A DNA stretch of 32,776 bases, taken from assembly GCA_030581615.1 (NCBI GenBank), contig JAKTTT010000107.1:1-32776 (forward strand). The letters are read 5' to 3'. Of this stretch, positions 20,753 through 31,760 are shown piece by piece. Under the pieces are notes generated by a model. The model was not told where the DNA came from, did no database searches, and was given only the letters and a program-made list of their open reading frames with translations. This stretch comes from Alloascoidea africana. Its lineage: Eukaryota; Ascomycota; Alloascoideomycetes; Alloascoideales; Alloascoideaceae. Each line of letters begins with the position of its first letter. Position 1 is the first letter of the stretch. The position numbers and the translations under genes are program-made.

Positions 20753-21063
20753 TTCCCGTTCCACCGCTTGACAGGTAGCCGAGCATGGAACGATGGAATC
20801 GCAAAAGATCCTGTTTGCAAGTATCCTCTTCTTTCCAGTTCTTCTCAGTAGTAGGCCTTTGATAAGCGCGGATCGTATTTAAGCTTAAGTTCTTATTATT
20901 CTTTAAGCATAATTTGGCTCTTCTTCTGAGAACAATGCCGTTACTATTATTTAATTCTTCCTTCAACGATACAATCACCTGACTGGCTTTCTCTTATCAC
21001 CGGATTAACCAATGGGTTTGCTTTCACCAACGTCAAAAGCTTTAGCAGTCAAAGCCAGTTCCA

Positions 21064-21098
21064 GAACAAGAAAAAGAACAAGAAAAAGAAAAAGAACA
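21064..21098. repeat. Purine hexamer array (GAACAA/GAAAAA)
   Basis: Five to six diverged copies of a 6-bp GAAMAA unit, all purine apart from occasional C, on the + strand. Confidence 0.75.
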
Positions 21099-21448
21099 CG
21101 ATATAGGAAGAATGCAGTATCTTCTTTGACTTTTATGTATATATCCGGCTCGTTTACACAACTCCGTCCCAGATAGAAAAAAGTTGTTAGGCACTAGCGG
21201 TCGAGAGAAATGATCAACAGTTGAAAGAGGTGGTGGCCAGTTCTATGGCACCGTTGTCCCACCAAAGCTCTGCACTTTACGATATGTGGTACCAACCACC
21301 CATTGAATCACAATGCAATTGGAGGCGTGTTGTAGTGATAAGACGAAGGAGTCAATAGTGTGTAAAAGGTGCTATTGCCACGCTCTGTCAGACGTACATT
21401 GACGTGGTCAGCGGCTAATCGTGGATTAACACAGAACACTGAAGAAAT

Positions 21449-21501
21449 AGAAAAGGAAAAGGAAAAGGAAATAGAATTTGGAATTTGGAATTTGGAATTC
21501 G
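21449..21501. repeat. Adjacent arrays: AAAAGG hexamers, then GAATTTG heptamers
   Basis: Three to four AAAAGG units (21450-21470) are followed within a few bases by about four GAATTTG units (21474-21500). The two arrays have different units and periods but are nearly contiguous. Confidence 0.8.
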
Positions 21502-21617
21502 AATGAAACTAGCAGACGATTCTCACAGTGCCTCCTGATTTTGCAATGATTCATTGGATTTTACAACTGGAACTGCAGGGGGTAGCGACTTTTGAGATCA
21601 GAGTGTGTGTATTACTT

Positions 21618-21656
21618 GAGCTAGAACTAGAACCAGAGCTAGAACCAGAACTGGAA
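21618..21656. repeat. GARCYA-type hexamer array
   Basis: Six diverged copies of GAGCTA/GAACTA/GAACCA in tandem. One frame reads Glu-Leu/Glu-Pro dipeptides, but the open frame around it is very short, so I do not call it coding. Confidence 0.75.
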
Positions 21657-22032
21657 TGTGCTACGAGTATTGGCCGAGAGAAACCAAGTCATTAATACGT
21701 CTTAGTCACTCTGAGCTCTCTGGAGCGTTTGAGTGCCCCTATTCAATTTGGAGTGGCACCGTCAGACTGAAACTTGAAATGTTAGCTAAAAGGAATTGGC
21801 CATGAGCCAATATTTTTTTTGATAAGAGCATGCTGCTGCACCAAGATAAACAGGGCTAATAATGATGATGATGATTATTACTTCATCAAACAAACTTACC
21901 AGAGCTGGGCTGTGAGGATTTGCAAGATCTGTCCAAAGATTTCCATAATTGGGAATGGGTGGTGTGTCAGATTCCAGAAGAGTCTGTGTTAGTTAATCTT
22001 TTGATGCATTTCATTTCGTTTTTTGTTGTTTT

Positions 22033-22053
22033 TGTGTGTGTGTGTGTGTGTGG
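22033..22053. repeat. TG dinucleotide repeat
   Basis: About ten TG units on the + strand in the Myb-CLG1 intergenic region. Confidence 0.85.
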
Positions 22054-22540
22054 GAGCCCTTGTATGCGATGCGATCTGATGATTAAAGTGTGTAGAGTAT
22101 ATGAAAGTGAGACAGGAGCTAGAGGGTTCCGAGGAACGTTTGTTTTTTCATGTGTATTCATTTTTCCACACAGCGGCCCGATCAGACCAGTCGAGTATGT
22201 ACCCATCTGCTTTGGTGAGCGTGCATGCTTTTCTAAACAGGAGTATATCCATCTTTTCCAGCACAACGCTTCAGATTTACGGGGAGGAGAGCTTCTTTTG
22301 TTTATCCACATTGGTTTGGGTTATGGTGATCCCAATACTCTACCTGGCTGGTCTGGTCTGGTCTGCGGCCATTCACGATGACATGAACTTTTCGATTTAA
22401 AACACCGGTGAACCTAATATTCCGATAGTAGCTAGTATGGAAAGGATATGGATAAGGACAAGCAAGGCAAGGAAGGACAAACACAAGGCGATCGATCGGA
22501 TAGGCTTCTAGATCAATCTACAGATGGATGACCAGGACAC

Positions 22541-22570
22541 AAAGGCAAAGGCAAAGGCAAAGGCAAGGCC
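22541..22570. repeat. AAAGGC hexamer array
   Basis: Four perfect AAAGGC units and diverged followers that continue to about 22590. Confidence 0.85.
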
Positions 22571-22858
22571 AAGCAGAGAGGCAAAGGCGCAACGGCTATA
22601 TATTTGAATCTGCATAGATCAACAAAATAACGGTGGCAGTGGGTTGTTTCTATCAGCAAAGTAAAACCATGTCAAATTTTGCTCTACTGAGGATAGAGTT
22701 CTGGGCCAACAATGTACAGTACCTATCCTATGAAAGAAGCCATTCCTGTGCATAATATATTGTGAAAACCTCATTTTGGCTCTTCCTGTCTCACGCTAAC
22801 ATATACACGCTACAAGGGAAACAAAAAAACACACACATGTAGGCCACAGGCTAAAGAG

Positions 22859-22889
22859 CCGAAATCGAAATCGAAATCGAAATCGAAAT
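22859..22889. repeat. CGAAAT hexamer array
   Basis: Five tandem copies of CGAAAT. ATCGAAAT-like units resemble no regulatory site I can name with confidence. Confidence 0.85.
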
Positions 22890-23307
22890 GGGTAAGCCCG
22901 GAAAAATTCCCAACCAGACAGCGATAGATAGGGCGAAAGAGTATTTGAGAAAGGGAGAGTACAAGATATCGTATGCGTATGTGCTATTGGTGCGTCTGTG
23001 TGTCATGTGATCCAATCTCCATACCTCTTCACTGGTAGAACTGGCTGCTGAGACATACACACACACCACAAACAACATGGAAAAAACTTTTAAAATCAGG
23101 ATAAAAATTTATAGCTGCTCTCTTTGTTATTCGAACTGCAAACTGAATTATCAGTATTGCAATATTTGTTTGAATCAAGTCGGGAGAATACGCACAGCAA
23201 AGCTAAAACTCTGATTCTGCGTACTGAAGGCACTATACTCTTCTAGTGTCTGTCTCTATTCTTCTCATAATTTTGCTTGGCCGAGGAGGAGTAGATGGTG
23301 GTGGTGA

Positions 23308-23331
23308 TGCTGCTTCTGCTGCTGCTGCTGG
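23308..23331. repeat. CTG/CTT trinucleotide repeat
   Basis: About eight triplets, mostly CTG with one TTC interruption, preceded by GGT triplets. Confidence 0.8.
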
Positions 23332-23570
23332 TCATTACCACTAATTAGAAATTGAAAATTAGAAATACTGTAACGTGCCCAGACTTTTAGTGTAATCTCA
23401 TTTTGCCTTTACAAACACACAGATCCTACAAAATAATAAAGTGTGTCAATTGTTGGGGGGTGAAAGGGCAAAAAAGAAAAAAACAGTAGAAGTCTATTTT
23501 TATTCTATTATGGGCCGGCAGCAGGGGATTTGAACCTTAGCGCGCTTTAGAGTTAACAGTGAGAGCACAA

Positions 23571-23613
23571 GAGCGTAAGACCGTAAGACCGTAAGAGCAT
23601 AAGAGCATAAGAG
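23571..23613. repeat. 9-bp tandem repeat (CGTAAGACC/CATAAGAGC)
   Basis: Four to five diverged 9-bp units around GYRTAAGAS, just downstream of a tRNA B-box-like GGTTCAAATCC on the opposite strand that I did not accept as a tRNA. Confidence 0.75.
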
Positions 23614-24259
23614 AGAGGTGTTCATCTGCCAACCCGTGCCAGGAAGATGAAATTTGACAGCATTATTTGCGGGATCATCGGCACATAAAGTTTTCTAGTA
23701 GGAAGAAGAATGGGGGATGGGATTATTTTACCTTGGGAATTGTTGCATCACCGTGGCGGGAGAGGGGATGGGGATGTGCAAATTGAGAGAATAAAAGCCG
23801 TTTTTGACGATGAGGACTGATCAACAGCAGCCAAATCCCCCTTTGGCTGATTTTTTCTGATGAATGTTCATCCTCATTACAACAGCAGCACCTTGTTATG
23901 GTTATGCGCCAGCACATCATCTCATTTAAATAAATAGAAAACACCTAGGGCAGAAGGTGATCAATTTCACAATTTGTGTGTGCTTGTATGCGGCCAACAT
24001 TTAGGTATCTCATTTCTTTCCTACGGGATGAACCATATTGAAGAGATATGACTGCCCACGCCCAACACGCACATTCCCAGTCACTTTCTGTTTCACAAGC
24101 ACGTATGTTGCTTGTGTGAGGCCCCAACAGTAACAGTAGCAGAAACAGGGTGGACCTCGGGCAGCAAATGCCGAGATCTGGATGACAAGCAACAACCAGC
24201 CAGCGAGAAGAAGGGAGAGTCGGGATCAGGACTGGGTCTATTTGCCTATTTGTGTGTTT

Positions 24260-24560
24260 GCCTGGAGCCGGGCCTGCAACGTGCCATGACGTTAGCGCCG
24301 GGCGGCCGCCGCTGATTGGCCGGGCGCGGGCGGACACACCCACACACCCGCAGTCTCCGCGAGAGCAGGCGAGCTGGCGGCTGGCGGCTGGAGACTGGAG
24401 ACTGGGCAGCGAGACTGGGCAGCGCTCGAGCAGCGCTCGCTGCTCTGGGCTCTGCGATCCAAATCACAATCCAACAAGTCACACTCGCTCGAACTTGCGG
24501 GCAACAGCACACAGAGGTGGCTTGCTGTGAGGCATTCGGCATTGGGCCTTTTCCAGCACG
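24260..24560. promoter_or_regulatory. GC-rich island upstream of the CLG1-like gene, with a CCAAT box
   Basis: A roughly 300-bp stretch far richer in G+C than its surroundings, with tandem GGCGGCT/GGAGACT-type units (about 24375-24420) and a GAGCAGCG-CT-CGCTGCTC palindrome (about 24428-24445). ATTGG at 24314-24318 is a reversed CCAAT box, the HAP-complex core. It begins about 700 bp before the CLG1-like ATG and may hold an upstream activating region. Confidence 0.45.
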
Positions 24561-24898
24561 CTTAGCGCCAGAGAGCTGGGTCGAGTGCAATAAAACAGGT
24601 CTTCTTTTTTCCTTCCCTCGCGTGCTGCAGACAGCTGCAGTCTTCTGCAGGCTGCTGCAATCCCTGCGATTTTACCTTTAACGCTTGCACCTGAATTAAA
24701 ATTACCCTTGACTTTCTCCCTCTGCCTAAATCCTAATATGCCTTCTGTTCCATATTTTTTTTCTTTCTTTTTCACTTTGGCTTTGGCTTTTATTCTCTAA
24801 TTGATCCATTTTCGGGTGTTCATATATGCCTTTCCTTTCCTCTTCCTTAAACTTTCGGATGCTTCTTCAAACTCGTACAGATCTTCCCAGCTTTGCTT

Positions 24899-24936
24899 TA
24901 TATAACCCATCGACTCCTCCTCCTCCTCCTCCTCTT
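24899..24936 (+). promoter_or_regulatory. TATA box and CTC repeat before the CLG1-like gene
   Basis: TATATAA at 24899-24905 lies 69 bp upstream of the ATG, followed by a CTC triplet array (24914-24934) that would fall in the 5' leader. The pyrimidine-rich leader is typical of expressed yeast genes. Confidence 0.5.
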
Positions 24937-24973
24937 TTTCTCTCCATCCATCTCCTTTGCCGAGTACAGCTAA

Positions 24974-26344
24974 ATGGCATCGTATTCAACGGAAGACACT
25001 GCATTCAACCACATCCAACCCTATCCCCCATCAACCTCAAATTTCAACTCCCAACAGATGTTGCTTCCCCAGAACAACATCATACCTTTCGACAACTACC
25101 TGCCAGCTCAAACATGCCATTACCAACCTCCCTATCCAACAGCCTGTTCGGCCCCATACATGATCCCTAGCCAAACCCAAACCCCAACCCCACACTATCT
25201 CCCGTCTTCCCAAATATCTAAACCGGCCACTCCACAAAACCCTACCTATGATTCTACAACCGCCGGCTCTTCTTTAAACTACAACAACAAAACAATGGCC
25301 AGTTTCATCTCCGCAATGACTTACAGAATCGTCAACTCGAAACAATCCCCTTCTATACCCTTTGCATCCACCGTTTCAAAGGTACTCGCTGCAACAAGAC
25401 TACCTCTACCAACAATCATCCTTTCTCTGGTTTATACTCAACAGAAAAGGCAATACGAATTGGAAAACCAGCGCTTTGGTTATACCCCCGAATCTGCTCA
25501 ACCCAATTACTCAGACCCGCCCACCGTTTTCAAAACCATCATCATAGCCTTGCTCCTAGCAAACAAGTTTAACGATGACAACACTTTCACAAACAAGTCG
25601 TGGTCTGAAGCAACAAGCATCCCAATCCGCGAAATCTCCCAATTGGAGCGCAACTGGCTGCAACTGGTCCAGTGGAACCTACTTCCTGAAGATGACGACA
25701 TGAGAATCTGGAACAAATGGAATAATGCATGGCTTGGATGGTCCGAACCTGAACAAAAGCCTTCCAACACAAACCCACCACCGCCTGCTCCTCCGATCGA
25801 AAACACAAATGATAGCTACTCTGACAAAGACATGACTTGGTCTCCAAGCATCACCAACCTCATCAATATCCCTACTCCTCCTCCAGAGCCGCTCGACGAT
25901 AAATGTCCCAAATCCCAACAACTCCCACCACTTCAACGCCACCAAATCCCATGGCCCTACCAGAACATGTCTGCACCTGTTGAGCCCTACGCTATCGCCC
26001 CCCAACAAAGACCCATATTACCAGCTGTTTCTGGCTTCCCTTGCGAAAAGGTCATGCCTCAGTTTCAAACCTGTTCGCAACTCGACGCTAATTGGGACAT
26101 TGCAAACGGCCAACAATTTGTGCACCCACAACAACCCTATTTCTACCAATCCCAGTTGCACATGTATGGCCTTTCAGATCCTCTGCTTCTCGCTGAACCC
26201 CCAAAACGATATGACCAGGAGATAGACTGTTCCTGTGAACCTTACCAGCAAGCAGCTCGAAACCAGTCTCATGACTGGCCATCACACCCACAACTAGGTC
26301 AACCTCAAGTATTCTTCCACCTTGCTTCCGCAACTGCATACTAA
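24974..26344 (+). CDS. CLG1: Pho85-type cyclin, Clg1-like
   Basis: 456 residues, close to the 452 of S. cerevisiae Clg1. The N-terminal 100 residues are Pro/Gln/Ser-rich. A Pho80/PCL-type cyclin box spans about 105-240: MASFISAMTYRIVNS, then IPFASTVSKVLAATRLPLPT, and the very diagnostic LLLANKFNDDNTFTNKSWSE followed by REISQLERNWLQLVQWNLL. The C-terminal half is Pro-rich and disordered. Such cyclins bind and direct the kinase Pho85 (Clg1 is linked to autophagy and lifespan control in S. cerevisiae). The start ATG is the first after the TATA box and CTC leader. The long intergenic region it shares with the divergent Myb-like gene suggests complex control. Other Pcl cyclins were considered; the long disordered flanks and the ANKFNDDNTF block favour Clg1. 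Confidence 0.88.
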   Translation: MASYSTEDTAFNHIQPYPPSTSNFNSQQMLLPQNNIIPFDNYLPAQTCHYQPPYPTACSAPYMIPSQTQTPTPHYLPSSQISKPATPQNPTYDSTTAGSSLNYNNKTMASFISAMTYRIVNSKQSPSIPFASTVSKVLAATRLPLPTIILSLVYTQQKRQYELENQRFGYTPESAQPNYSDPPTVFKTIIIALLLANKFNDDNTFTNKSWSEATSIPIREISQLERNWLQLVQWNLLPEDDDMRIWNKWNNAWLGWSEPEQKPSNTNPPPPAPPIENTNDSYSDKDMTWSPSITNLINIPTPPPEPLDDKCPKSQQLPPLQRHQIPWPYQNMSAPVEPYAIAPQQRPILPAVSGFPCEKVMPQFQTCSQLDANWDIANGQQFVHPQQPYFYQSQLHMYGLSDPLLLAEPPKRYDQEIDCSCEPYQQAARNQSHDWPSHPQLGQPQVFFHLASATAY

Positions 26345-27632
26345 TCCGATCCAGCATTCATAAAGCTGAACGTGATTCGTCAACCCCTTGCATTTTCATC
26401 CTATTTATGATTTATCTCACACATTAATTCTTATTATGATTGGTTGGCTATTAAGATGATAGTATAATGACTCTAGCTATAACTTAAGCTACTTCTTTTC
26501 CTTTTTCTTTTGATGTTTTCTTTTTTGGTTACATGTATTATTTTTAAAACTCGGCTGCATTCATATTTGATTTACTTGACAGTATGTTTTGGGGAAACAC
26601 AAAGGGTTTTAGAGAACAACTCTCTATTATTTTCGCTATTGCTATACCTATTTGAATCGTTAAAATTAGTACTTCTAGGTTTTCATGGATCATACTGCTT
26701 GCTCTGTAGGTATAAGAAAAATGATATAATAGGCTTATCCGCCTACTCCCAAGCTAGTTCTGGCAGTGCAGCAAATTTGCAAAATGTCCAACCGGATCAT
26801 GCTAAAGCACCAGCACCCTCACCACCAGGGTATTACAATTTGAAGTCAGGGTTGATTATTTTGTCATGAGAAATCCGATCCTATCAAATCCACTTTCCCA
26901 ATGTGTTATCTTACAGGGAACAAAAAATGCTAAACTGGTCCATTGGTTTCCCCTTTCTACATTTAATACACCCATATATACATTGTTGACATTACACAAC
27001 AATAAAAGCATAACTTAAAATTTAAAAACACACATCTCCAAGTTGAGCTTGAGGAGGAACATACAAGTCATCTCTATCTCTGCCCTGTTCTTATCACTCG
27101 GATATTGGGGCGCTGGGGGAGCATGCTTTTCCCATTTGAACTGCTATATTAGTACACAGTGCTTTTATTTAATAGCCCCAAATGTGCTCCATGTCTAGAC
27201 TTTGGGTTGAGACGTTACAGGCCTAAATTTGGTTAGGATCTTGTTTCTTTACATGTACAGTGCCTATGATTACAACTCCCCTTGGTAGTTGTGAATAGTG
27301 CACCACCACCAACCGTACACGCATTCCTTCACATGCAAGATTGCTCCTGGGTCGTTCGTTAACTTAAGTTTGGTCCTCAATACATAGCAATGCCGTTTCA
27401 CCTCTCAAAGCGTCCTCCCGCTTTTATGATTCATCAGAAATGTAGTACTCGATCAAAAGCCTGTTTAGGTTTCGCGAGCATCAAAGTGGCAAACCAACAA
27501 CGTCTTTTTACAAATTCAACATTTCACTGTATCAAATTTATGCCTTCCCCGAGAATCCCTACTTTGCCACAATTTCATTTTCAGCTAAATCTCTCAAAAC
27601 CGTTGTTGTTTGGTCAGGCACCATAATGCTTA

Positions 27633-27645
27633 TTTTTTTTTTTTT
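27633..27645. promoter_or_regulatory. Poly-T tract upstream of RPP0
   Basis: Thirteen T in a row, about 430 bp before the RPP0 start. T tracts are common in yeast ribosomal-protein promoters, where they keep nucleosomes away; role here inferred. Confidence 0.4.
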
Positions 27646-27750
27646 CATTTTGTTCTTTCGCTGAGCGCTTCCTTCCCAGACCTCGGCACTCTGGAATTTA
27701 TTGATCAAATGTCAATAAAACATGCTAGCCAACTCATCCAGTTGAAATTA

Positions 27751-27854
27751 GACGACCCCCATCAGAATAATTTGGATTGGATGAGTTTCTCGTACACCAT
27801 TGCAGATAGCTCTAGAAACTTATCAAATTGAAATTACTCTGATGGGGGGTAGTC
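27751..27854. repeat. Long imperfect inverted repeat (MITE-like hairpin) upstream of RPP0
   Basis: Left arm 27751-27790 and right arm 27814-27854 are about 40 bp each and pair with several mismatches and a one-base length difference; the 23-bp centre is unpaired. Conserved arm blocks are CCCCCATCAGA with TCTGATGGGGG, and AGTTTCT with AGAAACT. Could be a small non-autonomous DNA transposon (no clear target duplication seen), or a structured RNA. Confidence 0.65.
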
Positions 27855-27899
27855 TGAGTCAGTGGTGACGTAAATCATCAGGGCTAGACCCTGTATACA

Positions 27900-27907
27900 T
27901 CACATGA
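27900..27907. promoter_or_regulatory. Cbf1-like site TCACATGA in the RPP0 promoter
   Basis: TCACATGA, 168 bp upstream of the ATG, fits the RTCACRTG-like Cbf1 consensus apart from its first base. Cbf1 controls ribosomal-protein genes in several non-Saccharomyces yeasts. A short AGACCCTG nearby (27886-27893) resembles half a Tbf1 site weakly. Confidence 0.4.
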
Positions 27908-28074
27908 CTTGTTGTGACTTTTAGGCAGACCAAAATATGTACATGCATGTGTAAATATCAGTATAGTACGAACTTTCCAAACATCCTCAATATCTAACCA
28001 AGTTCAATCCTACTTTCTTCGTTCATATACACCAAAGGCCTTTAAACATCCTGTCATTATTATAAAAGTGAGAA

Positions 28075-29013
28075 ATGGGAGGCCAATTCGAAAACAAGAA
28101 GCAGGCTTATTTCGCTAAGCTTAGAGAGCTCTTGGAGCAATACCAGAGTATTTTCATCGTTGGAGTCGACAATGTCTCGTCTCAACAGATGCACGAAATC
28201 AGAAAGTCCCTTCGTGGTGATGCTGTGGTTTTGATGGGAAAGAACACCATGGTTCGTCGTGCCATCCGTGGTTTCATCTCAGATCTTCCTGAATATGAGA
28301 GATTGTTGCCCCACGTCAAGGGAAACGTTGGTTTCATTTTCACAAACAGCGATTTGAAGACTATCCGTGATCTCATCATTGCCAACAAGGTTGCTGCTCC
28401 TGCCCGTGCTGGTGCCATTGCTCCTAAGGATGTTTGGATTCCCGCTGGTAACACCGGTATGGAACCAGGAAAGACCTCTTTCTTCCAGGCCCTCGGTGTC
28501 CCCACCAAGATTGCCCGTGGTACCATTGAAATCACCTCCGACGTCAAGGTCGTTGAGGCCGAGACCAAGGTTGGTCCTTCCGAGGCTACCTTGCTTAACA
28601 TGTTAAACATTTCTCCTTTCACCTACGGAATGTCTGTTGTCCAGGTTTACGACAAGGGTCAAGTTTTCCCATCCTCTATTTTGGATATCACCGATGACGA
28701 GCTTGTTGAGCACTTTTTGGCCGCTATCAAGACCATCGCCACTGTTTCTTTGGCTGCTGGTTACCCAACCATTCCTTCTGTTGGACACTCCGTCGTCAAC
28801 CATTACAAGAACGTTCTTGCTGTTTCAATTGCCACCGACTACACTTTCGAGGGCTCTGAGGCCATTAAGGACCGTCTTGCCAACCCCGATGCCTATGCTG
28901 CTGCTGCTCCTGCTGCCGCCGCTGCTGATGCTTCTGAGGATGCCCCTGCTGAGGAGGCCGCCGAGGAAGAGGAGGAATCTGATGATGACATGGGTTTCGG
29001 CTTGTTCGATTAA
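28075..29013 (+). CDS. RPP0: 60S ribosomal stalk protein P0 (uL10)
   Basis: 312 residues, the same length as S. cerevisiae Rpp0. It forms the base of the ribosomal stalk, binding 25S rRNA and P1/P2 dimers, and helps recruit elongation factors. The N-terminal rRNA-binding domain begins [36 protein letters not shown] is the L10 signature. The C-terminus has an Ala-rich hinge (about 281-296) and the conserved acidic end [14 protein letters not shown] shared with P1/P2. Codon use is strongly biased (GGT/GCT/GTC/AAG), unlike the neighbouring genes, as expected for a highly expressed gene. No intron. AGAAATGG around the start is a good yeast context. Confidence 0.98.
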   Translation: MGGQFENKKQAYFAKLRELLEQYQSIFIVGVDNVSSQQMHEIRKSLRGDAVVLMGKNTMVRRAIRGFISDLPEYERLLPHVKGNVGFIFTNSDLKTIRDLIIANKVAAPARAGAIAPKDVWIPAGNTGMEPGKTSFFQALGVPTKIARGTIEITSDVKVVEAETKVGPSEATLLNMLNISPFTYGMSVVQVYDKGQVFPSSILDITDDELVEHFLAAIKTIATVSLAAGYPTIPSVGHSVVNHYKNVLAVSIATDYTFEGSEAIKDRLANPDAYAAAAPAAAAADASEDAPAEEAAEEEEESDDDMGFGLFD

Positions 29014-29689
29014 ACTAATTAATGTTTAGATTGTCTAATCAAGATGTTTCTTATTTGAAAAATGTCTTAGAAACCGTAGTTTTACTTTCCAAGATGGAGA
29101 CTATGCAATTGCTTGCTTGGTTTCTCTCAATCTAAGAATGTTTAACCACCATCCTACCCGAATAATATTGATTCTGTTTGTAAAATATCCTTTGAGTTTC
29201 TTTCCTGGAATAGCATATGAATACATTATTTATTCCAATTCATCATGGCGATATTATCAAGCGTTCAACTAATGATGTGATTTTGTTTGAACATTGTTTT
29301 CCGACCCTTGAAGTTGGTGAGGGGAAATCGCCCGTCTTTCAATTCACTCCCTGTTAATCATGAAAAATTGTCTTTCAAATTGTTCAAACAATTGGAAGAA
29401 ACTGAGGATTGCTAAGCTGAAACATTTAACCCACATTATACGTTTATGAAAATTATCACCAAAAATTAGCTGTACGGAGCTTGTAAATTGTATGGTAGTG
29501 TTTACAGTTTGTTCCTGGAAGCCTGTGAAGAATAAAAAATGAAGAATCCAGTGCCTTGCAAAGACAGGTCAGTAATATTTATTATTGAGCATACAACCAG
29601 CCCAAGTTTTCAGCCACACATTACTTTTTGCTGAATTAAAAAGATTCGTGACTTAAGCTTAGAATATTGTGGGAGTCATGGGTTCCAGG

Positions 29690-30010
29690 TAATGTGCCAC
29701 GATGGATGAAATATGCTTGATCATAGTTTCGGTGGCTTACTTGCTAAAATGCACAATAGGAAATGCTATTCCAACGTTCTATGGTTCCCTTTGCTTGCTG
29801 CAAAACAGATCCAAACCCTTTTAGAATGATTTGGATCGTGGCTTGACAAATGGAAACAGGATTACATCCAGCTTCTTCAACCATGAGTTCAAACTTGGCA
29901 ATGCGGGTGTTGAATATTCTGCTTCAGTTACAGACGCATAATAGGATTATGTTCTAGAGATTGGTGTGGTTCTGTTAACTCTTTGTTGCGAGGTGTCCCA
30001 ATCATGCTTA
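29690..30010 (-). mobile_element. Possible decayed Ty1/copia RNase H relic
   Basis: On the minus strand, a short stretch includes SVTEAEY followed by spaced residues and WLKKL, resembling the copia RNase H block STEAEY...WLKxLL. The surrounding sequence has no open frame and is clearly broken in many places. If real it is much older than the elements at the left of the window. No LTRs are visible near it. Confidence 0.35.
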
Positions 30011-31760
30011 GTGTTGGTTGTTGTGGGTTTCGCATCGTTCTCTTGCCGAAACTACACTATCAAATATCCCAAGTCTTAGTTCTAAACTCTCTATATAAAC
30101 ATTGTCGGAAATTATGCCGTAGATCCTTGAATGAAGTCCAATACAGTCTCCAGCTGTTGGGTCCAACTTTTATAACGTTATAAGAAGGGAGGAGGCCTAA
30201 CCAGGAGTTGCGATGGACAAATTTCAGCTCATGTCTTTTCAGCTTACAAACACTTGAAACCCTGGCGCTTAAACCATTTTCTTGCTTTTTGTATAGATAC
30301 TGCTTCATTGCTTATATTTATCCACAACTGGGGTCCTTTTTCAGCATTTTCTGATCTCACATAAACGACAAGTCATGCCCCATAGCTGAGCTCTGGAAGC
30401 TTGGTTGACATCCCAACCCCTCTTGTTCTTAATCCCATAACTTTTAGTTTAAATCTTGCGTTTTCTTTTAAACTCCATCGCATTCTTCCACTACTTTTCT
30501 TTAGTACAACCTTTGTTCGACTTCAAGTACAAGCTCGTTAAGAGAACTCCTCTCCCGAGGATTGTCCAAAGGAAAAGACAAAATACAGAACATTATGATA
30601 TTTATCATGCAATTGAATAATAACCTACAACACGATAGGGGTGTTATTTGCAAGAAAAGGTGAAACACAAAAATGATTTTATGTTTTACATGTTACCAGT
30701 AACGAAATTTAGTCTAGTTCAACAATGATTTACCTGCTCTGTTATAACAGGCATAACACCAAAGATCTAGCTTCCCTCTCTAAAGCCATAATATTTTCCG
30801 CACCAGCAAAGAGTATCTTTGTTGTTGCTGAAAAAAACCAAATCGAGTTTTTAAGCTGCTGTATATGAAGTAAAGAAACGCCTTCAATAGTAATCTAAAA
30901 GAGATATCAGCGAATTAGTGAGCCCTTTGTTACTCATCAACTAAACACACACATCTTTTTATGCTACAGCGAAATCTCAATAAGATCTTCTATATAGGCA
31001 TGCGACTATTGAGAACCTCACTTTGCCTAATGATGTAATCACTCAAAATACTGTCCCGAAAGAATACAACGATATAAGATTAAGAGGCTGATCAAAAAAC
31101 TTGGCCAACAAAATATTAACCAATGACAATAGGTACCGATCAATTGCAACCGGGAAGGCCAAAGAAGACTTCAGAGAAGCAATTTCCAAAAGGACATAAA
31201 GATACTTCTATTTACCCACGAGAGTGAGATATCTTGTAAAACAACGGGATCGGGGAAAGACAATAGGGAGTAATTGTTCCTGTGTTGCTAAATCGGGTTT
31301 GAAATCAAAAGTGTCACAGCTAGTGAAATAGATGCATCTTTAACTGTTCCAGCAGTATAACTTTGTAAAAAGAGAACATTGAAATGATAAAAAGGTTTAA
31401 TCAAGTAAGATTAGATGATTCTGATTACTGTACTTTCTATCTCAGGAATACACTTTATAAGTAATACTAAGTGAGTTAAAGATAGATCATTCATGATAAT
31501 CGTTTATGATAATAGCATTTGAATGATGCTCTGTAAAGTTTCAGAGCAGAGAAAGGATTGGGGTAGATTCAAATGTATGAAAGCTAGTATGTTTGCGGTT
31601 CGCATACTAAATATCTTGTCTGTACGTTCATGTAAGCATAGAGACATACTAAACAAGAAAAAAGCAGTTATAAGGGTATTAAAATCAGATTATCAGTGGC
31701 GGTTTTCTACAATAGAGACTTCAGAATATGTGTGAATCAAAATAGTTCTAAATAGAAATC

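Larger units (their letters stand above)
20414..24973. promoter_or_regulatory. 4.5-kb divergent intergenic region, repeat-rich
   Basis: Lies between the starts of the Myb-like gene (minus) and the CLG1-like gene (plus), so both promoters are inside it. No credible coding region is seen. It has two GC-rich islands (about 20480-20700 and 24260-24560), each on the side of one gene, and many unrelated short tandem arrays of 3-20 bp units. Long upstream regions are known for yeast morphology and cell-fate regulators; that parallel is inference. Confidence 0.6.
26345..28074. other. Intergenic region between CLG1-like gene and RPP0
   Basis: About 1.7 kb. Short open frames (for example 26510-26869, 27390-27626) have no recognisable motifs. 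The right end holds the RPP0 promoter with a 13-T tract, the hairpin element at 27751-27854 and a TCACATGA site. Confidence 0.6.

Noticed and set aside
21618-21656. Possible Glu-Leu-Glu-Pro repeat peptide
   Set aside because: The frame is only about 30 codons and lacks a start; better seen as one of the many hexamer arrays.
21892-21902. Strong GTAAGT donor-like site on the minus strand, upstream of the Myb-like gene
   Set aside because: No matching branch/acceptor or coding exon could be linked to it; a leader intron remains possible but unsupported.
23515-23560. tRNA-like B box GGTTCAAATCC on the minus strand, with TGTTAAC resembling an Asn anticodon
   Set aside because: The T arm does not pair beyond two base pairs, the anticodon arm does not pair, and no A box or matching acceptor strand is found.
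26510-26869. 119-codon plus-strand frame ending PAPSPPGYYNL
   Set aside because: Low-complexity end and hydrophobic AT-driven start; no recognisable family and no supporting signals.
31026-31095. C/D-box snoRNA-like pair ATGATGT ... CTGA
   Set aside because: The C box is off consensus and there is no terminal stem; chance occurrence is likely in AT-rich DNA.
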